Part shown: one piece after another, positions 58,001-64,000 of the stretch
Layout of the letters: every line of letters begins with the position of its first letter
How positions within the stretch are numbered: the first letter of the stretch is position 1
Origin: CAVWCW01 sp963753615
GTDB lineage: Bacteria; Pseudomonadota; Gammaproteobacteria; Chromatiales; Chromatiaceae
Direction: 5' to 3'
Assembly (NCBI GenBank): GCA_963753615.1
Contig: CAVWCW010000003.1
Span: forward strand, 248,001 to 312,000
Length of the DNA stretch: 64,000 bases
Program-made: the position numbers and the translations under genes
Notes under the pieces: generated by a model
What the model was told of the DNA's origin: nothing
What the model saw: only the letters and a program-made list of their open reading frames with translations
The model's database searches: none

Positions 58001-61000
58001 GCAACTTCCCAGAAGACTCGCTCCTTGGTCAGATTGCAAATTTGGTTGGTTCACAACTTCAAGGACAATTTCTAAGTCTGCTCCCTGCTAAGCGTCTTGA
58101 GGTCCAACTCTCCTGGAGCGAATACAAAAACGACCGCTGGGCAGCTAAGAAGACCACGGATGGGAAAGTTATGTTCCGCGACGTGGTTAGTATGCTGTTG
58201 ATGTCGATGCCGGAGATTCCCCTTGCGGGTAAACCCGAGTCAAAGCGGTTGTTCACCTTCAAAGGTGAGGTCGCTGAAGGTAATCAGCTACTGATTCACT
58301 GCCGGGTTGCGCTCCCGCTTGTGGAATTCGGTTCATCTGCTGACAATTACAGGTTGGAAAGTTGGCCAAACATACCGCGCGAGATCGGCTACTTCCGCAT
58401 GAACAGTTGCGAAGGGCGGCTGGAAGCCTTTGATACCCAGGAGCGACCGAACATCGCCGAGGTTGCCACAGATGTTTTCCTGCGAATGTTCCAGCATTTA
58501 AACGAACTGCCGGATCTGGATCAGATGTTAGGCCTGGGCAGTGGGCAAATGGTCACCGGTGAACCCGTTACCCCGGATGATGATCCGAATCGGCCTTCGC
58601 CTCTGCGTCTCCAGTTGGATGAAGGTGAGCTTCTGCCCGAACATCGGATCGAGATCGCCCCGTCATTGCTGGATCTGGCCGGCGGAAATGGTGATGCTTT
58701 CGAAGTGGATGTGTACCGTGTTCGAGCTTGCACCAGTATCGACCGGACGATTACTGGATGGACGACGAGCGTGACGTGAAACCAAATTCGCTCCAGATGG
58801 CCGAGTTGCTCTACCACGACGCCAGTCGCGTCTTCTATTGCGAATGGCCTGAAGGCCGGAACGGCGCTGACATAGAGGACGCCAGGTATTGCATGCGGCC
58901 CTTCTACCATCCCTACACCTGTGCAATGCTGGAAAATACCCAGCGCTTTGGAGTGCGCGGACTCTATGATGTGCGATTGACCTCGATAGGCGACGGTCTG
59001 GTTGAAGAGGACCCCAAAGAGGGTAAGCTTCTCCAGTTCTTGTTGGATAACAGGGGATTTCTGCGTGAGGAGTACTACATCGACGACATCAATATCGACC
59101 GCAACGGAAACAGGGTGGACGAGGTATTGGTCGATCCTGATCCCGTTGAAGATATAGATTTCTCTGTTGTTGGCGCTTACTCCCAATACAATTGGGAGAT
59201 CTTCTTCCACATTCCCTTTTTAGTTGCGACGCGGCTCTCCACGCGGCAAAGATTCGATCAGGCTCAACGGTGGTTTCACTATATCTTCAATCCTACCGAT
59301 ATCTCCGATGAGGAGTCTCCGGCTAAATACTGGCGGGTAAAACCACTCCAACAGATGAGTTCCGGGCAGTACTTGAAAGATCAGGTTGATCGCTTGTTGC
59401 AGACACTGTCTGATGAATCCTCTACCGAAGGAGATCAGGAGCTGGAACGGGAAGTGGCCGAATGGCGTCACAACGCCTTCAATCCTCATTTGGTAGCGCG
59501 AACCCGTACCACCGCTTTCCAGAAGGCTGTGGTGATGCACTACATCGACAATCTGGTTGCCTGGGGCGACTCGCTGTTTCGGCGCCAGACCCGGAGGAAA
59601 TCAACGAGGCCTCACAGCTTTATGTGCTCGCCGCCAAGCTGCTCGGACCACGGCCACGGCAAATTCCATCTACATGAGAAAGGGTACGCCCAAGTCGTAC
59701 AAGACATTGATCAATGAGTTGAAATCGGATCTTGATGCCTTTTCCAATGCATTGATACAGGTTGAAAGCTATCGAACCGGCAAGGAAACCCCGATTACTA
59801 CCAGCGCTGTTGCTGGGCTAAGTAGGGCTGCGATTGCGGCTGGCGTAAGCAATCCGGGCTGCAGAAAGCGGTACCCGCTAAAAGTGCAGGATCGCTGATA
59901 GGTTCATTGGCCAAACCACTTTGGAGTGAAGCGTTATATTTTTCGCGCCCGGCGAGGATCAGAAGCTGGCAGCTTATGGGATCTGGTCGAAGACAGACTG
60001 CTCAAAATCCGTCATTGCATGGACATCGAGGGCCGTGCACTGGCCTTGCCTCTGTTGTCAGCACCAAATAGATCCTGAACTGCTCGTAAAGCAGAAGGCC
60101 ATGGGTATCGAGTTCGGTTCTATTTTTGGCGATCTGGGTGCCTCTTTACCCCACTATCGTTTCCAGGTGATGATGCAGAAAGCGACCGAGTTATGCGCCG
60201 AAGTCAAGTCCCTGGGTGGTGCTCTATTATCCGCGCTGGAGAAACGGGATGCTGAAGGGTTGGCTGTATTGCGCAACACCCAGGAGAGGGATCTGCTCGA
60301 GGCTATGGAAGCAGTGAAGGAGAAGCAGAAAACTGAAGCTCAGCATGCATTGGATGTGATCAAGCGAACCAAGGGGTCGGCACAGATACGCAGAGATCAC
60401 TATAACAAGTTGAAGTCTGGGTTTATCAATCCATTTGGAGCAGATCTCGGGGCCTGAATGCGGCGGGTCTCGGCCTCAAGGCGGCCAGTTAGGTACAACG
60501 TTTGGTGCCGCTGCGCTCAGCTTGATACCAAATTTAGAGGGTGGCTTTGTAACCACATTAGGAGGAACTTCCGGGGGGCAAACGTCGGTGACGCCTGAGT
60601 CGAGTTGCACAAGCAATCGGAGTACTCGTTTCACTGATTTCGAGCATTAGTGGCGTTGTATCCACGATGGGTAGCTATACAAGACGCGCTGACGACTGGG
60701 GTCTGCAAATAGATCTCGCCCAAAAGGAGATTGAAGGTCTCGATAAACAGATCGAGGCGGCAACAATCCGAAAGGCAATCGCCGAGGAGGATTTGGCCAA
60801 CCACGAAACCCAGACCGAAAACTCGAACCAGACTCTGATAACTATGCAGGACAAGTTCACCAATGAAGCACTGTATGAGTGGATGGTGTCGCAGCTGGCA
60901 GCCCGCTATTTTCAGAGCTACGAGCTTGCCTATCAGGTCTCCCGGCAATGCGAGTTGGCACTAATGCGTGAGCTTGGCACCGATGGCGCGCCAAATTTCA

Positions 61001-62113
61001 TCAAGGCCGATCATTGGGATGGACTGAAAAAGGGCTTGCTGGCCGGTGAGCGCCTGCATCATGACCTCAAACGGCTGGATATGGAGTATATGTCCGCCAA
61101 CCGCCGGGAACATGAACTGACCAAGCATATCTCACTGGCCCGCCTGAATCCGGTAGCCTTGTTTTTGTTGAAAGAGCAGGGTGAATGCGAATTCGAATTG
61201 CCGGAATTTCTGTTCGACCAGGATATGCAGGGCATGGTTGGACACTACATGCGCCGGATCCGTTCCGTTGCGATCAGTCTGCCGGCGGTTACGGGGCCTT
61301 TTACCGGTGTCCATTGCTCATTGGAGTTGCTGTCGTCCAAGATTCGCCGTTCCCCAAAAGTTGCGGATGGAACAGCGTACTACGATGAAGGCAACTATCA
61401 AGTGATCCTAAACTCTGGCAAAGACACCATCGTCACGAGTAGTGGGCAGAACGACACGGGTCTTTACAAGGCCAATCTGCGTGACGAGCGCTTTTTGCCT
61501 TTCGAAGGGGCAGGTGCGATCAGTACCTGGCGACTGAAGTTGCCCAAACAGTGGCGGCAATTTGACTACAGCACCATCACAGATGTAATCATCATCTGCG
61601 CTATACCGCTCGCAGCGATGGACTTCTTGCTGATAAGGCACAGAAGGCATTGGCGGAGCGATTCACAACCCTGGCACAAAATTCGAGCCAGACCGAACTG
61701 CTCCAGGCGGTCAGCTTTCGCCAACTCTTTTCAAACAAGTGGCACAGCAAGATGGACCGAGAAGGATTATCCGATACGAACAGATCACTTGTGTTTCTTT
61801 TAAATCAGGAGTTGCTCCCCTATCTCTATCAAGGAAATAAGATTGAGATTCAAAGATTCGAAGTGCTGGTGGATACAGGAACAGACTCCTCGGTTGTTTC
61901 AAGTCTTGATATGTCGCTTGAGGCGCCATTAGGCAGTGCGCCGAAAGCGTTGGTCAAAACCACTGGTACTCCCCTGATCGATTTACAACATCTGACGGGA
62001 TCATCAGTATGGGAGAGTGGCGGCTTGACATCTCCCGCTCGACACCGAGTGGAGTGGTTTTAGAGTGGATCAGAAATCTGCTGTTGCTTTGCTATTTCAA
62101 GATCACAAGTTGA
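52018..62113 (+). pseudogene. Tc toxin subunit A (TcA) with peptidoglycan-binding N-terminus, multiple frame shifts
   Basis: ATG 52018. Corrected length is about 3,360 residues. N-terminus: a peptidoglycan-binding domain (ADLQEILQALGL, ASTNKAVKKFQADKGLPVAN), then a carboxypeptidase-regulatory-like segment, then two tandem 85-residue units. Next comes the VRP1-like TcA core with ASVLSPAAYLADLLSFIQRE (54214) and DIAEIELSCINSDTPLPYVD, then a neuraminidase-like domain (NYRVWEGNRQLFLYPENWI, 56987; RMYLFWPTF), RWFHYIFNPTDIS (59272), helical pore-forming part and the TcB-binding end (LPFEGAGAISTWRLKLPKQW, 61498) followed by WRLDISRSTPSGVV. The final stop in the coherent frame is TGA 62111. TcA forms the pentameric pore that injects TcB-TcC cargo. 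At least a dozen shifts interrupt it, yet 52624-54816 is open for 730 codons. Confidence 0.85.
52381..52892 (+). repeat. Tandem 256-base repeat inside tcA
   Basis: Unit 1 is 52381-52636 and unit 2 is 52637-52892. Each encodes an about 85-residue domain: DEKGKFELSFEPSDLLEPDR in the first and DEKGKFDLSFERSDLLDPDR in the second, then ARPVERFVIQVIDQPEIERL and ARPVERFIFQVIDQPEIERL. The units differ at roughly a sixth of positions and include a one-base shift in unit 1. They look like a duplicated beta-rich segment next to the peptidoglycan-binding domain. Confidence 0.8.
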
Positions 62114-62270
62114 TTACATTGAATACCTTCTGCTGCGTATAGTAATACATAAAAGTTTCATATAGACAGAACGGTTGTTCGGAGTAGAAAAACTAGTATC
62201 AAACCCGTACGCGTATCTAGTGGGTTTATTTCCGCGGCCGTTACATGACAGGGACTTCAGAGGACATAGC

Positions 62271-63562
62271 ATGTCAAAGATCGCTGTCGTACTCATACAT
62301 GGCATTGGCGAGCAAAGGCCCATGGCCACATTGCGTGATTCGTGTCGGACGTTTTCGGCCCGCCCCGAAAAAAGCCCGACAAGCTCTCTGATTCCTTCGA
62401 AGTACGAAGACTCGACGTAAAGCCGAATAACGACTCGGAAATCCATTGTTACGAGTTCTACTGGGCACTATATGCGGAAAGCGAGGTTTAGTCACCTTGC
62501 CACCTGGCTAATTAGGCTATTCCGTACTCCATTTAAAGACCTGAAAAGATGTCGGCCACTTGGGTGGGGATAAATATCTCAAAGCGTTTTTTATAGGTGT
62601 CGCTTTCATTCTTTTGGCACTAGTCGTGACTGGCGTCGTAACTTGGGCAGTGGTAGATGGGACTCGCTCCGCTGTAGGTATCGGCGGCGTATTAGTGGCC
62701 ATTCTCCTCATATTGGGCAGGCTTATTTGGCAGGGAGCCCTATCATTCGTGCTCAGGATTGTTACCGATGCAGCTCGATATTTGGACAACACCCCTGAGA
62801 ACATTGGTGAACGTCAGAAAATAAGGGCAAGGTGTCGAATTTCTTGGGCAGCTGAATAGGTCAAAGGATCCAAAGTACGACCGGATCGTTGTGATCGGTC
62901 ATAGCCTAGGGGTAGTGTCATAGCATACGATGCGTTGAAGTTCTTATGGGCAATGCAGGAAACACATGCGTCGTTACCGCGCACTGTGGTTGAACAAGGT
63001 GATCCGATCGCCACGGACGGGGCATTGCTGCGACTGTATGGTCGAGAGCGGCAGAACCGGAAGAGGGTCCGATGCGGCAAGCGGTTCTTGAGCCTACGGT
63101 GCAATATCATCCTCGATTCGGTCGGAGCTTTTTAAGAAGTTATTGCCCAGCACCGAATGGAAGATATCTCATCTAGTTACAGTTGGTAGTCCACGACCCA
63201 CGCACCTATTCTCCTTGCTCAATCGCTAGAGGATTTTTGGGAACTACAGAGACAAAGAGAACTGCCGACATCCCCGCCGAGAATGGATCAAGTGCTTTGT
63301 GGCTGGGGGAAAGATCAATCGTTCTTCCTTCACCATGCCGCTTCTTCGCCGTTGTAGAATGGAGCAACTTTTATCTGGAGGGCGACCCAACGGCGGGCCG
63401 CTCGGCCCCCTTTTTGGAAACGGTGTGCGTGATGATGAATTGGCGTCGGATCGACGCTGCTGGAGCAACCACACTCGGTATTGGAAGGCGCGCGGGAAAG
63501 AGGGTTCTGATAAATTCAAGAGCTCGATACGAGATATCGTAGGCTTGGATAGTGTAATGTAA
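62271..63562 (+). pseudogene. Membrane-associated alpha/beta hydrolase (lipase-like), frameshifted
   Basis: Starts MSKIAVVLIHGIGEQRPMAT with AGAGGAC upstream. Through several shifts it continues with EFYWALYAESEV, two hydrophobic segments (AFFIGVAFILLALVVTGVVT; VGIGGVLVAILLILGRLIWQ), then DPKYDRIVVIGHSLG (nucleophile elbow GHSLG near 62900) and a C-terminal part HLVTVGSP (near 63175) and SGGRPNGGPLGPLFGNGV. The opening IHGIGEQRPM and the GHSLG elbow are shared by a family of uncharacterised bacterial hydrolases. It directly follows tcA and has the same orientation, so it may belong to the toxin locus. Frame breaks occur near 62345-62400, 62490-62560 and 62920-63200. Confidence 0.65.
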
Positions 63563-63687
63563 ATAGAGGTTGCAGAATGCGGATAATGATTTTTTCGCCT
63601 ACTTAGCGCTACTCTAAGCAGACGTTAGTGAATGCTGTTTAAGAGGGTGTTTTGGATGGGCATTAGCCGCAGGTGGTCAGGGGGGCG

Positions 63688-64000
63688 GTGCCTACACAAC
63701 CGAATGAAATGATACTAAGCATAACATTGGTATTTTTCATAGCTGGATTGGAAAAGAAATTAGTATCATTATCTCTGCCTGATTGGGATTTAAATCAGTC
63801 CTCCCTGGAAGTCACCGCATGACTGTTTGTCGTATTCCGCAATGATGCAAGCACGAAAAGGGACTACTACATCCATAGAAATGGTATAGTTGCGGTCGGT
63901 TCGAGAGGTGGAAAAGATGGTGAAATGCCATCCTGAGTATCATTTATCAGATTGGAAGACCTGTATCCAGCCAGTGGCCTCCACAAAGGGTAGGTTGACG
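63688..64000 (+). pseudogene. Unidentified frameshifted gene running off the right edge
   Basis: From GTG 63688 the frame reads MILSITLVFFIAGLEKKLV, LPDWDLNQSSLEVTA, then after one shift near 63820 LFVVFRNDASTKRDYYIHRN and GIVAVGSRGGKDGEMPS, and after another near 63938 YHLSDWKTCIQPVASTKGR up to the edge. The pieces form a plausible continuous protein but match nothing I know. A hydrophobic helix near the N-terminus suggests a signal or anchor. The break pattern is the same as in the preceding genes. Confidence 0.35.

Overview
The window reads as a stretch of a GC-rich gammaproteobacterial chromosome. Orn, a PilU-type pilus ATPase, CidA/LrgA-LrgB, EttA, a DUF815 ATPase, a BaeSR-like system with a Spy-like protein and SAP-domain/RRM-like small proteins support this. 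A sulfur-oxidiser/Chromatiales-type host is possible but is only an impression. Gene density is high until about 42 kb. No rRNA, convincing tRNA or CRISPR array was seen.

Layout. 1-1.5 kb: a PhnD-like binding protein followed by a membrane sensor that runs off the left edge. 1.7-10 kb: a SutA-like small protein, a lipid kinase with an extra C-terminal domain, a DUF815 ATPase overlapping a frameshifted ettA, lrgA-lrgB, and an OmpA-like lipoprotein/HAD/methyltransferase group. 10-13.7 kb: orn, two small nucleic-acid-binding-like proteins and two lipoproteins, one a patatin phospholipase. 13.7-19.4 kb: an APC permease, a very long fusion (spermidine-synthase-like membrane protein + FMN-binding + NosR/NapH-like iron-sulfur membrane domain, interrupted by two single-base shifts) and a PlsC-like acyltransferase. 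19.4-21.3 kb is an AT-rich insert with a membrane orphan and a frameshifted PD-(D/E)XK-like gene. 21.4-33 kb: pilU, a beta-carbonic-anhydrase stump, a secreted GDPD, a large membrane patatin, an anchored metzincin-like protease and a periplasmic IorAB-type molybdenum oxidoreductase. 33-42.3 kb: a transposase stub, a truncated metK copy, a probable 2-oxoglutarate decarboxylase/succinic semialdehyde dehydrogenase pair, orphans, the BaeSR/Spy module and a GFA-family protein.

42.4-64 kb is an accessory region. A graveyard of IS4, IS3 and tyrosine-integrase fragments leads into an insecticidal-type Tc toxin locus: a single-gene TcB-TcC (SpvB/TcdB/RHS) protein with an unrecognised C-terminal tail, a giant TcA with an N-terminal peptidoglycan-binding domain and tandem 85-residue repeats, a membrane-associated alpha/beta hydrolase and an unidentified broken frame at the edge. 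All of these are interrupted by many single-base frame shifts, so the locus is either decaying or poorly base-called; both toxin subunits were clearly once complete.

Two copies of a MITE-like element with matching terminal inverted repeats sit at 3.7 kb and 39.4 kb, and a short REP-like motif occurs three times between 21.2 and 24 kb. The best candidates for follow-up are the Tc locus and its toxin tail, the 15-18.6 kb redox fusion, the TCA-shunt gene pair and the MITE family.
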